A stretch of DNA of 8,511 nucleotides from Cryomorphaceae bacterium (GCA_002683585.1 NYTQ01000026.1:11831-20341); one strand, 5' to 3'; positions 1-7,339 are shown, counted from the first letter of the stretch. The notes: a model not told the origin generated them from the sequence alone. A program made the numbers and translations.

Positions 1-1271
1 GGATGATGCGAAGAATAAGTAAAAATCGTTGAAAAGAATGGTTTGCGCATTCCGTTTATAATATCGACGGTCCACGGTAAAAAATGATGATCTGGTATTC
101 CCCATGTGCCATCGAAGTGGTCTTCATTATCATATTCCGTGCGCCCGTAATATTTATCAAAACCAGCAGCCAATGTAAATGAGTCAAAACGCATAGATCC
201 ATTTGTAGGACCATGAAAAAAAGAGGAAGAATAACCATTGTCTTTTAGGATTCCAGGAAGACTATTGTATTGATTCATACTATATGAAGATAAAATAAAG
301 GTTTCTTTCATCCATGACGGTATTGAAGCCAAGATGGCTGGAACTGCATCCATAGACGATTGACCATTGGAAACACCATGCTCGAAATACATACTTTTAT
401 TAAGAATAGAATCCAAAAATGGTGTGTAGCTTTCTTCATTATTGGGACCAACATACATAGAACCGAAGCTTTCGAAAATGATTAGAACTACATTCGTCTC
501 ATCCTTTAGGATACCAGCAGGGACAGAACGTTGAAGCGGATTAAAAATGGCATCCGCTTCCTGATCGGTAAAAAATTCTTTTTTGTCTAAATCCTTGTAA
601 TCTATAGTCTTAAGCATCGTGAATGCAGAGTTTAAAGCCGCAGGTGCGTTCTTTAAAGAAGTGTATTTACTCACTTCAATGATATCAACCGGCTTGAGCT
701 GAAAACCTCCCCTCCCTATAATTACTGCTGAAAACAAAATAACTATACAAAGTGACCACGAGTAAACCTTACTGAGATTAGATTTTTTTGTTTTGAACTT
801 AAAGAATAAGTAAAAAACCAAGGACAAAGAGAAAACAAAGAATAAAATCAGCCACCAGAATTCAGTGATAAACTCAATTGCTAGGATCCCCGCCTCGTTT
901 TCAGAAAACAGAAATTTAAAATAATGAAAGCTCACTCGTTTTCTTGTAAACGAGAAGAAGGCAATGTCCCAAGCATTAAGAAAAAAAATAATGAAAGTAA
1001 CCGGGACATATAAAACAAGCTTAATAAATCGCTGAAACCGCTCAAATGTGCTGCCAAAAGGAGCGATACTAAAAAAAATGAATGGCAAATAAAAGAAGGA
1101 GATTGTAATCAAATCAAACCAGGCACCCACTGCGTAGTCTAAAAAACTAAAGTCCGAGAAGAATGAAGGATTGCTAAATAAAAAAACAATACGGAACAGT
1201 GTCATAAAGAACCATACAATCCCTAGTTGAGCAATAAGAATGGTGTAAATATTTCTCGGCTTTTCGAGCAT
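1..1271 (-). CDS. LTA-synthase-like sulfatase-family membrane transferase (3' part missing)
   Basis: Partial gene: 424 residues from the start codon are visible and the C-terminus lies beyond position 1. The family (alkaline-phosphatase fold, PF00884) moves phosphoglycerol or phosphoethanolamine groups onto envelope polymers or lipids on the outer face of the cytoplasmic membrane. About five hydrophobic helices are seen (residues ~10-32, 47-71, 84-108, 136-157, 170-187), then an extracellular catalytic domain starting near 255. Visible motifs are VVLIIFESFG (metal-binding Glu267), SNGQSSMDAVP (Ser306 at the position of the LtaS nucleophilic threonine), FFHGPTNGSM (352-360), FDGTWGIPD (386-394) and the start of the SSHHP metal motif at 420-424. 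Serine as nucleophile is, from memory, usual in Bacteroidota members. The start ATG lies 4 bases after the E1 stop codon, so the two genes are probably co-transcribed. The actual substrate cannot be told from sequence. Confidence 0.9.
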   Translation of the reverse strand, partial: MLEKPRNIYTILIAQLGIVWFFMTLFRIVFLFSNPSFFSDFSFLDYAVGAWFDLITISFFYLPFIFFSIAPFGSTFERFQRFIKLVLYVPVTFIIFFLNAWDIAFFSFTRKRVSFHYFKFLFSENEAGILAIEFITEFWWLILFFVFSLSLVFYLFFKFKTKKSNLSKVYSWSLCIVILFSAVIIGRGGFQLKPVDIIEVSKYTSLKNAPAALNSAFTMLKTIDYKDLDKKEFFTDQEADAIFNPLQRSVPAGILKDETNVVLIIFESFGSMYVGPNNEESYTPFLDSILNKSMYFEHGVSNGQSSMDAVPAILASIPSWMKETFILSSYSMNQYNSLPGILKDNGYSSSFFHGPTNGSMRFDSFTLAAGFDKYYGRTEYDNEDHFDGTWGIPDHHFLPWTVDIINGMRKPFFSTIFTYSSHH

Positions 1272-1275
1272 CAAA

Positions 1276-3264
1276 TTAATAGTTCAAAAGCTGATCAACA
1301 GCTTTTGTAAAGCGATCCTGAGGAAGAAAAATAGCTTCTATCGTCGCTGCAAAAGGCACAGGTGAATTCAACGAGCCAACACGAAGTACTGGGGCATCCA
1401 GAGACTCAAAACAATGCTCTGTGATCAATGCAGTTAGCTCTCCTCCTATACCTCCTGAGATACAGTCCTCGTGCAGTACAATAGCTTTTCCAGTTTTCTT
1501 AACACTCGCATAAATGGTTTCCGTATCCAAAGGAACCAAAGACCTTAGGTCAATGATTTCAGCTTGGATGTCAGGCCTGTTTTTCATTTCTTGAACAGCC
1601 CAATGTACACCTAAACCATAGGTGATAATCGTCAAATCATCTCCTTTACTGACAAGGTTCGCTTTGCCAATTTCAGTGGTGTAATATTCCTCTGGAACCT
1701 CTTCCTTTAGACTTCGATAAAGATACTTGTGTTCAAAGAATAATACTGGATTTGGATCTTCTATTGCTGCATTTAATAAGCCTTTTGCATCCGTTGGATT
1801 TGATGGGTAAAGAATTTTAAGACCAGGCGTATGAAAAAACCAAGCTTCATTACTTTGAGAGTGGAACGGTCCCGCTGCTGTTCCCGCACCTGTCGGCATT
1901 CGAACAACAACATCCGCATTTTGTCCCCACCTCCAGTGAATCTTGGCAAGGTTATTAATAATTTGATTGAAGCCGCACGTAACAAAATCTGCAAACTGCA
2001 TCTCCACCATTGCCTTCATTCCTTTAATAGACAAACCGAGTCCGGCTCCAACAATTGCAGACTCACAGAGTGGTGTATTTCTAACACGCCCTTTGCCATA
2101 AGTCTCCACCAAACCTTCGGTTACCTTGAATGCACCTCCGTACTCAGCAATATCTTGACCCATAAGAACTAAACCAGGATACCTTTCCATAGATTGGTTG
2201 AGGCCTTGCTGAATAGCATCAATAAATCGAATTTCTTTTTTTTCTCCTTTACCTTCAATAACATTTTGAATGTAGGGTGCGAATACATCCTCCTCTTCGC
2301 TGTCTTCATCTGAGGAGATTAAAGGTTCACTTTGAGCAAGGTCAAATGAGGACTGAATTAGCTCCTTTAACTCCTTTCGGTATGCTGACTCTATTTCATC
2401 AGTGAGAATTCCTTCCTCTTTCAAGAACATTTCATAATTTGAAATTGGGTCTTTTATCGCCCATTCCTCTTGAATACCCTCAGGATAATATTTAGTACCT
2501 GAAGATTCCTCATGTCCTCTGACGCGGAACGTCATTGCTTCAAGAAGAACTGGTTTAGGATTTTTCCGAATTTCTTTGGTAACCTTTCTTAAGGTACGTA
2601 TTACCTCTAATATGTTGTTGCCATCCATTTGAATGGCCTCCATACCATAACCAACCCCTTTATCGATAAATTGCTTGCATTTAAATTGCTCTTCTGAAGG
2701 TGTAGACAAGCCCCAGCTATTATTTTCTACACAAAATATAACGGGTAGACTCCAAACGGCAGCAACATTCAATGATTCATGAAAATCGCCTTCAGAAGCA
2801 CCGCCATCACCAGTAAAAACTAAAGTGGCAAGTTCTTCTTGTTTTAATATGTTCGCTAACGCAATACCATCAGCTATGCCAAGCTGAGGTCCGAGGTGAG
2901 AAATCATCCCGACGATTCTATGCTCTTGCGAACCAAAATGAAAAGACCTGTCCCTTCCTTTTGTAAATCCATTTTCCTTACCTTGAAATTGTGAGAAAAG
3001 ACGGTTCAATGGAATATCTCTAGTTGTAAAAACGCCAAGATTCCTATGCATCGGAAGAATATACTCCTCTTCTTTCATGGCGAGGGTTGTTCCCACTGAA
3101 ATTGCTTCTTGTCCCCATCCAGAAAACCACTTGGTAATCTTACCTTGACGAAGCAGCACAAGCATCTTTTCCTCAATCATTCGAGGCTTTAGAAGACACT
3201 TATATATAGAAAGTAGCTCAGGTTGAGAAAAACCCTGAGCATCGAAAGAGATGGCTCTTTTCAT
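1276..3264 (-). CDS. Fused alpha-beta E1 of a 2-oxoacid dehydrogenase complex (branched-chain type likely)
   Basis: A 662-residue thiamine-diphosphate enzyme combining E1 alpha and E1 beta in one chain. It would decarboxylate a 2-oxoacid and transfer the acyl group to the lipoyl domain of an E2 partner in the cytoplasm. The alpha half (~1-310) has PMHRN (71-75), the diphosphate motif GDG at 152-154 ending at Asn181-Asn182, and RVRGH with catalytic-type His251. An acidic linker (SSDEDSEEED, 317-326) joins the beta half (~345-662), which has MGQDIAEYGGAFK (368-380), PLCES with Glu401, EMQFADF (421-427), HSQSNEAW (468-475) and HED (598-600). The PLCE-x-x-IVG and QFADF elements resemble branched-chain 2-oxoacid E1 beta more than pyruvate E1 beta, so a role in branched-chain amino acid degradation or iso-fatty-acid priming is inferred. 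No E2 or E3 gene is in the window. Start ATG is 33 bases after the upstream lipoprotein stop. No clear Shine-Dalgarno is seen. Confidence 0.93.
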   Translation of the reverse strand: MKRAISFDAQGFSQPELLSIYKCLLKPRMIEEKMLVLLRQGKITKWFSGWGQEAISVGTTLAMKEEEYILPMHRNLGVFTTRDIPLNRLFSQFQGKENGFTKGRDRSFHFGSQEHRIVGMISHLGPQLGIADGIALANILKQEELATLVFTGDGGASEGDFHESLNVAAVWSLPVIFCVENNSWGLSTPSEEQFKCKQFIDKGVGYGMEAIQMDGNNILEVIRTLRKVTKEIRKNPKPVLLEAMTFRVRGHEESSGTKYYPEGIQEEWAIKDPISNYEMFLKEEGILTDEIESAYRKELKELIQSSFDLAQSEPLISSDEDSEEEDVFAPYIQNVIEGKGEKKEIRFIDAIQQGLNQSMERYPGLVLMGQDIAEYGGAFKVTEGLVETYGKGRVRNTPLCESAIVGAGLGLSIKGMKAMVEMQFADFVTCGFNQIINNLAKIHWRWGQNADVVVRMPTGAGTAAGPFHSQSNEAWFFHTPGLKILYPSNPTDAKGLLNAAIEDPNPVLFFEHKYLYRSLKEEVPEEYYTTEIGKANLVSKGDDLTIITYGLGVHWAVQEMKNRPDIQAEIIDLRSLVPLDTETIYASVKKTGKAIVLHEDCISGGIGGELTALITEHCFESLDAPVLRVGSLNSPVPFAATIEAIFLPQDRFTKAVDQLLNY
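1285..1307 (-). repeat. Perfect 9-bp inverted repeat (possible intercistronic hairpin)
   Basis: CAAAAGCTG at 1285-1293 and CAGCTTTTG at 1299-1307 pair perfectly around a 5-base loop. On the minus strand this lies in the last codons of the E1 gene and ends 13 bases before the ATG of the downstream sulfatase-family gene. No U-tract follows, so it is unlikely to be a terminator. It could influence translation start or RNA processing between the two genes, or be chance. Confidence 0.6.
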
Positions 3265-3297
3265 TATATTCGACTATTAAATTTAAATCATTAAAGG

Positions 3298-3849
3298 TTA
3301 AACTTTCATACCATTTATAACACGGTCTTTTCGTTTATTCTTTTTGATTCCCTTTCGTAATACGCGCAAGAAACAATCTTTTGAACTTTCTGCCCGCATC
3401 ATGTCAACCTTAAATATTTTATTATCGTATGTTAACTCAGGACCACTTTTAGCTACCCAATTAGCGTCTAAATAATAACGATCAAGTGGTTTATTCCACT
3501 TTGTCTTAAAGGTTAAGAATTTATTTTCTCCATCTTCAAAACGAATGTTTACTGTGTTGTCTGGTCCATAACTATGAAAAATGCATTTTGTGTTCGCGGG
3601 AATTATTATGGACTCACTATTACTGGTAGATGTAGATACAAGGACACCAGATTCATCTGTCATATTTGAGTTCGTACTCTCTTCATGTTGATTGAGAATT
3701 ATGGTATGGGATGTGAAAAATTGTACACCCTTCATTTTATCCTCGTCGGATATATTAAATTCTGACTTTAACTCATCACAAAAAACAACCTTGTGTGCAC
3801 ATGAGCTTAACACAGTGCTTATAACTAATAAAACCAATAATTTTTTCAT
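3298..3849 (-). CDS. Small lipoprotein of unknown function
   Basis: A 183-residue predicted lipoprotein beginning MKKLLVLLVISTVLSSC, with a lipobox ending at Cys17, so export and lipid anchoring are expected. The ATG at 3849 is preferred over an in-frame TTG at 3864: the TTG falls inside a good -7 promoter element and would only add five residues before the MKK signal start. The mature part is mostly beta-like, with three further cysteines (24, 89, 159) and a basic C-terminus (KKNKRKDRVINGMKV). The layout, with a VQFFTSHTIIL stretch near residue 42, an IIIPANTKC segment near 81 and the basic tail ending in xxG-x-KV, resembles from memory a widespread uncharacterised Bacteroidota lipoprotein family. 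I do not assign a function. It is first in a probable operon with the E1 gene 33 bases downstream. Confidence 0.8.
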   Translation of the reverse strand: MKKLLVLLVISTVLSSCAHKVVFCDELKSEFNISDEDKMKGVQFFTSHTIILNQHEESTNSNMTDESGVLVSTSTSNSESIIIPANTKCIFHSYGPDNTVNIRFEDGENKFLTFKTKWNKPLDRYYLDANWVAKSGPELTYDNKIFKVDMMRAESSKDCFLRVLRKGIKKNKRKDRVINGMKV

Positions 3850-3861
3850 AATTCTTTTTAA

Positions 3862-3869
3862 CAAATTTA
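3862..3869 (-). promoter_or_regulatory. Bacteroidota -7 promoter element for the minus-strand operon
   Basis: On the minus strand the bases read TAAATTTG, a perfect match to the Bacteroidota -7 consensus TAnnTTTG. It ends 12 bases before the lipoprotein ATG at 3849, implying a very short leader of roughly 6-8 bases. A TTG at 3896-3894 (24-base spacing) is the best -33 candidate but is slightly far. An A8 tract lies between the two elements. Confidence 0.55.
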
Positions 3870-3907
3870 ATTTTTTTTCACTGAAGAAAACATCAAGCGA
3901 ATATAGT

Positions 3908-3915
3908 TATCTTTA
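3908..3915 (+). promoter_or_regulatory. Weak -7-like element for the plus-strand lipoprotein
   Basis: TATCTTTA differs from TAnnTTTG only at the last base and ends 14 bases before the ATG at 3930, a geometry like that of the divergent promoter on the other strand. No -33 TTTG is visible at the expected distance, so this is a tentative call. Confidence 0.3.
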
Positions 3916-3929
3916 AATATTTAACGCCT

Positions 3930-4565
3930 ATGAAAGAAATATTCTTTACCGCCGTTTTTGTAAGCACACTGCTTTCTTGTGGGACAGATAATACAAAAGA
4001 GAGCTTATCCTATACAGAAATTGGTGCTTCTGATGTCGAAAAAACTAAAATAGAGCCAAAACAAATAGCTCAAAAAGATTCGTTACGAGTTAATTTTAAT
4101 TCGGAGCTATTTGAGCAAATAAGCGGCTTAATAACAGACTCCGTTGCCGCTATAACTCGGAATGAAGTAATTGACCGAGTTCCCCACTTAAATTCAGAGA
4201 AAGTTTTGCTATTTATTGACTCCAATGCCATACAATTCAAATCATGGGATTTTAAAGATTCGTCAGATTTGAAAATGGCCTGGTATAATTTGCTAGATTG
4301 TTTTGGTGAACATTGCGAGAGTATCGAGCTATTTGATAGTCTTTTTCAGACCGAAAATTACAACCTTGTTTTCGTTGCTGAGAAATCGATTGATTGGATT
4401 TCATCCAAACAAAATCAAAATAATGAATATTGGCAACGATACCTAAAAAGAGAAAGAATTAGACCTAAATATCTTTATGTTTTTGAAATCCTTAATAAGG
4501 AACCCATTGTATGGTACAATTTTGATGAAAAAGGCATGAAACCTAAAACAGATTTGAATGATTAA
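3930..4565 (+). CDS. Lipoprotein of unknown function
   Basis: A 211-residue protein with a lipoprotein signal (MKEIFFTAVFVSTLLSC, lipobox LLSC, Cys17), followed by a polar, charge-rich stretch (~18-55) that probably acts as a flexible spacer from the membrane. The folded part (~56-205) alternates predicted strands and helices (for example KVLLFIDSN at 91-99 and YNLVFVAEKS at 144-153), and has a close cysteine pair, Cys124 and Cys129. I recognise no family or catalytic motif. It is divergent from the other lipoprotein (80-base shared intergenic region) and its last 8 bases overlap the start of the next gene, so the two are probably translated together. Confidence 0.78.
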   Translation: MKEIFFTAVFVSTLLSCGTDNTKESLSYTEIGASDVEKTKIEPKQIAQKDSLRVNFNSELFEQISGLITDSVAAITRNEVIDRVPHLNSEKVLLFIDSNAIQFKSWDFKDSSDLKMAWYNLLDCFGEHCESIELFDSLFQTENYNLVFVAEKSIDWISSKQNQNNEYWQRYLKRERIRPKYLYVFEILNKEPIVWYNFDEKGMKPKTDLND

Positions 4566-4902
4566 AATTTTAAATAGAGGATTTATTAGTGTGACCCCAA
4601 AATCATCCTTCTATGATGAAGTGGCGAAAGAATTGGATGATTTCACGGCTGAATTCACAAACCCTGAGCCTACGATATACCTTATAGAAGAGGATTTCTG
4701 GGACAATGAAAGTGTGCTTAAAAAACACTCTAAAAAAATTCTCTCTTGTGAAAAAAGACAACTAAGCCCTATGCACCAACTTGAGCTTGCTGAAATCACA
4801 GCCGAAAAGATGAATCAGTATTTTACACTTAACTTTGGTAACCTAGTCATCGATAATGAAGAAAGCGGAATTGAGCTTACAAAAGATGATTTATCAAATT
4901 AG
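4558..4902 (+). CDS. Small acidic cytoplasmic protein of unknown function
   Basis: A 114-residue soluble protein without signal peptide or membrane segment, rich in Asp and Glu. Distinctive stretches are RGFISVTPKSSFYD (7-20) and YLIEEDFWDNESVLKKH (41-57), and then a helical C-terminal half (~68-95). The combination of an N-terminal x-G-F-I-S-V-x-P-K element and a YLIEEDFW box resembles, from memory, a small uncharacterised Bacteroidota family often annotated only as hypothetical. The ATG sits within the last codons of the upstream lipoprotein gene (8-base overlap), arguing for translational coupling. Its 3' end overlaps by 26 bases the end of the convergent CYTH gene. No function is assigned. 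Confidence 0.72.
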   Translation: MIKILNRGFISVTPKSSFYDEVAKELDDFTAEFTNPEPTIYLIEEDFWDNESVLKKHSKKILSCEKRQLSPMHQLELAEITAEKMNQYFTLNFGNLVIDNEESGIELTKDDLSN

Positions 4903-5392
4903 CATTTAAATAGCTTGGATCATAGGAAACTTCCTCTCCAATCCATGCTGGTTTTTCAAATGCTTCTTGCTCAGATTCAAGTTCAATTTCAGCGATAATA
5001 AGTCCCTTTAGATCGTCTTCAAAAACATCTATCTCCCATGTTTTTGAGGCATAATCAATCAAATACCGTCTTTTTTTGATCACCTTCAGTTTAAAATCTA
5101 AAATCATTTGATCGGCCTCCTGAAAAGGTATTTCATACTCATATTCATTTCGAGTCAAACCTAATGTTGGTCCCTTTATAGTCAGGAAGGCCTTGTCATC
5201 CCGTAAACGCAACCTTATGGTTTGTTCCTTTGAGTTTTGCAAGTAAGCCTGAGTGATATGAACGCAGATTGTTTTTACTTGCTTGCTCCAAGCTGAGTCA
5301 ACTACCAGGAATTTTCGCTCAATTTCTTTCAATGTGAAGTTTTGTTTACACTTGATATAATGGCTTAAAGCTAAGTATTTTAGTTTTACCAT
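4877..5392 (-). CDS. CYTH-domain protein (triphosphate tunnel metalloenzyme)
   Basis: A 171-residue member of the CYTH superfamily, whose members bind triphosphate groups in a beta-barrel tunnel with divalent metal. Bacterial single-domain members of this size are often inorganic triphosphatases, though adenylate cyclase labels are common. The signature ExExK is at Glu23, Glu25, Lys27 (EIERKFLV). Tunnel residues follow: Arg60, Arg62, Arg64 (IRLRLR), Lys73 (TIKG), the EYEYEI run at 83-88, Lys106-Arg109, WEIDVF (119-124), and Glu135, Glu137, Glu139 (AEIELES). The C-terminal VSYDPSYLNANL is also typical. The 22 residues before the signature are unusual for the family. A TTG at 5332-5330 would give the normal short N-terminus, but an AGGA five bases before the ATG at 5392 favours the longer form. 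Its stop codon lies inside the convergent small gene. Confidence 0.9.
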   Translation of the reverse strand: MVKLKYLALSHYIKCKQNFTLKEIERKFLVVDSAWSKQVKTICVHITQAYLQNSKEQTIRLRLRDDKAFLTIKGPTLGLTRNEYEYEIPFQEADQMILDFKLKVIKKRRYLIDYASKTWEIDVFEDDLKGLIIAEIELESEQEAFEKPAWIGEEVSYDPSYLNANLINHLL

Positions 5393-5410
5393 TACATTCC
5401 TACAATTAGT

Positions 5411-5431
5411 AATCTACCTTTAATGTAGATT
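5411..5431. repeat. 7-bp inverted repeat upstream of the dehydratase promoter
   Basis: AATCTAC (5411-5417) and GTAGATT (5425-5431) form a perfect inverted repeat with a 7-base spacer in the 66-base divergent region between the CYTH gene and the dehydratase gene. It covers roughly -49 to -29 relative to the transcription start predicted from the TAnnTTTG element, so it could be a regulator-binding site. No regulator is identified. Confidence 0.4.
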
Positions 5432-5446
5432 GGTGAAAGAACTTGT

Positions 5447-5454
5447 TATTTTTG
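5447..5454 (+). promoter_or_regulatory. Bacteroidota -7 promoter element for the dehydratase operon
   Basis: TATTTTTG matches the consensus TAnnTTTG at every fixed base. It ends only 4 bases before the ATG at 5459, so transcription would start at or next to the start codon. No good TTG is found at the usual -33 distance. The nearest, at 5430-5432, leaves only 14 bases, and this part overlaps the inverted repeat. Confidence 0.55.
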
Positions 5455-5458
5455 TATT

Positions 5459-7339
5459 ATGCTCCGTTTCAGATCTAGAACACCGCGTTGGGTTATTGTC
5501 TATTTAGACATGGTGATCAACCTTTTCGCATTACTTTTTGCCTATATCATACGTTTTGATCTTGACTCACAATCGGAGCTCATTAAGGAGGAATGGTTGC
5601 TATTGAAAGATTACCTCTTGATTTTTATTGTAGTCAAGCTGCTTGTTTTCAACCTCTTTAAGATACACAAAGGACTTGTGCGCTATACCTCCACGCATGA
5701 TCTCAATAGGATTTTCATTGCCATTTCGACGTGCACACTGATTTTTGCTGTATTTGGACTTTTTCGGTATCAATTCATAGATGGGCATTACTTTGTTCCA
5801 ACATCAGTACTGGTTGTAGAGTTCCTAGCTAGCTTCGCTTTTACTGTAGGTAGCCGTTTTATTATAAAACTTATCTATTTGGAATCTAAAAAAAGCAAGG
5901 AAGACATCGAAAACATAATGATCTATGGTGCAGGAGTATCCGGATTAATAACAAAACGAACAGTTGAAAACGATACAAAGAATGCAATCAATATCATTGG
6001 TTTCATTGACGACAATTCAAAGCTTTGGGGAACAAGAATCGAAGGCACAAATGTCTATGGACCGCAAAAACTTAAAGAAATCAATGCAAAAAACAATATT
6101 GATACCGTAATTATTGCGATTCAAAACCCTAAAGCTGAAAGAAGGAAGGCGCTTCTAGATGAATGCATTAACCTTAAAATAAAAGTTCAGAAAGTTCCAG
6201 AACCAAAGAGCTGGATCAATGGAGAATTCACCTCTAAGCAATTTGTTAAAGCAAAAATAGAAGACCTTCTAGGGAGAGAGGAAATTAAACTAAATATAGA
6301 ACAGATAAACCAAAACTTAAAGGGTAAAATCATTCTAATTACAGGAGCCGCAGGAAGTATAGGTAGTGGACTCGTCAAACAAATTGCCAAATTCCAACCC
6401 GCCCTTCTTATTCTTTTTGACCAAGCTGAATCGGGTCTTTATGATTTACAATGGGAAATATTAGATGAAACACCTGATGTTAAATTTGAAGTAGTAATCG
6501 GAGATGTTACCCACGAGAAGCGCGTAGAAAATCTAATAAAGAGCTTCTCACCAGAAATTGTTTTCCATGCTGCAGCGTATAAGCATGTTCCGCTAATGGA
6601 GCTAAACCCTTCTGAAGCCGTTAAAACAAATGTGCTAGGCTCAAAAATACTAATGGATAACGCTCATAAATATCAAGTCAAGAAATTCATTCTGATTTCA
6701 ACAGATAAAGCGGTGAATCCTACCAATGTAATGGGCGCGACCAAAAGAGTCGCAGAAATATACGCCCAGCAGCTCAACAAGGAAAGTCAAACCCAGTACA
6801 TTACTACGCGTTTTGGCAACGTTCTTGGTTCGAATGGCTCAGTCATCCCGCTATTTCAGCGTCAAATTGAGAATGGAGGGCCCATTACGATCACTGATAC
6901 CCGTATCAATCGCTTTTTCATGTCAATTCCCGAAGCATGTCAGCTCGTATTAGAAGCAAGCGTCATGGGTAATGGAGGCGAAATATATGTCTTTGATATG
7001 GGAGACTCAGTCAAAATCATTGATCTTGCAAAAAAAATGATTTCGCTAAGTGGCATGACCATTGATAAGGATATACAAATTAAAGTAACGGGATTGAGAC
7101 CAGGAGGAAAACTGTATGAGGAACTTTTGGCGAATGAGGAAAATACAATCCCAACGCATCACAAAAAGATACTCATCGCTAAAACCAATGTTAGAAGTAA
7201 AAAGGAAACGGAAATTGATGCACTCATCAGCCTAATCGATGAACAAAAAAACGACCAACTGGTAAAGGTGATTAAAACAATTGTCCCTGAATACTTAAGT
7301 CAAAATTCAAGCTTTGAAAAACTAGATACGAATGATTAA
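5459..7339 (+). CDS. Membrane-anchored UDP-N-acetylglucosamine-type 4,6-dehydratase (WbpM/PglF/CapD family)
   Basis: A 626-residue polysaccharide biosynthesis enzyme. Relatives convert UDP-GlcNAc to UDP-4-keto-6-deoxy-GlcNAc, the first step to bacillosamine, QuiNAc or FucNAc in O-antigen, capsule or glycoprotein glycans. Four N-terminal hydrophobic helices (~11-32, 51-69, 84-103, 113-137) anchor it to the cytoplasmic membrane. They are followed by a first Rossmann-like domain (IMIYGAGVSG, Gly157/159/162) and a catalytic NAD-binding domain with ITGAAGSIG (Gly296/299/302), FHAAAYKHVPLME (369-381), ISTDKAVNPTNVMGATKR (413-430), RFGNVLGSNGSV (451-462) and GLRPGGKLYEELL (545-557). In the active site Met425 replaces the usual Tyr (Met-x3-Lys429, with Ser414, Asp416, Lys417), as in WbpM and PglF. 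The length fits this large subfamily. No other glycan genes are in view. Its last 8 bases overlap the thioesterase start. Confidence 0.93.
   Translation: MLRFRSRTPRWVIVYLDMVINLFALLFAYIIRFDLDSQSELIKEEWLLLKDYLLIFIVVKLLVFNLFKIHKGLVRYTSTHDLNRIFIAISTCTLIFAVFGLFRYQFIDGHYFVPTSVLVVEFLASFAFTVGSRFIIKLIYLESKKSKEDIENIMIYGAGVSGLITKRTVENDTKNAINIIGFIDDNSKLWGTRIEGTNVYGPQKLKEINAKNNIDTVIIAIQNPKAERRKALLDECINLKIKVQKVPEPKSWINGEFTSKQFVKAKIEDLLGREEIKLNIEQINQNLKGKIILITGAAGSIGSGLVKQIAKFQPALLILFDQAESGLYDLQWEILDETPDVKFEVVIGDVTHEKRVENLIKSFSPEIVFHAAAYKHVPLMELNPSEAVKTNVLGSKILMDNAHKYQVKKFILISTDKAVNPTNVMGATKRVAEIYAQQLNKESQTQYITTRFGNVLGSNGSVIPLFQRQIENGGPITITDTRINRFFMSIPEACQLVLEASVMGNGGEIYVFDMGDSVKIIDLAKKMISLSGMTIDKDIQIKVTGLRPGGKLYEELLANEENTIPTHHKKILIAKTNVRSKKETEIDALISLIDEQKNDQLVKVIKTIVPEYLSQNSSFEKLDTND

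Noticed and set aside
56..238. 60-codon open frame on the minus strand
   Set aside because: It is out of frame within the sulfatase-family gene, whose own frame is open from 1271 to position 1 with all expected motifs.
1831..2172. 113-codon open frame on the plus strand
   Set aside because: It lies wholly inside the E1 coding sequence on the opposite strand, and its product has no recognisable domain; it is a shadow.
3277..3286. TTAAATTTAA palindrome as an internal operator or promoter before E1
   Set aside because: It is a purely AT palindrome in AT-rich DNA. The contained TAAATTTA is one base off the -7 consensus, too weak to call, though a minor internal promoter is not excluded.
3850..3864. 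Upstream TTG start adding MLKRI to the minus-strand lipoprotein
   Set aside because: The TTG overlaps the TAAATTTG -7 promoter element and would spoil a textbook MKK lipoprotein signal start at 3849.
4924..4935. AGGAA/TTCCT repeat as a terminator for the convergent genes
   Set aside because: A 2-base loop cannot form a stable hairpin, and no T-tract follows on either strand.
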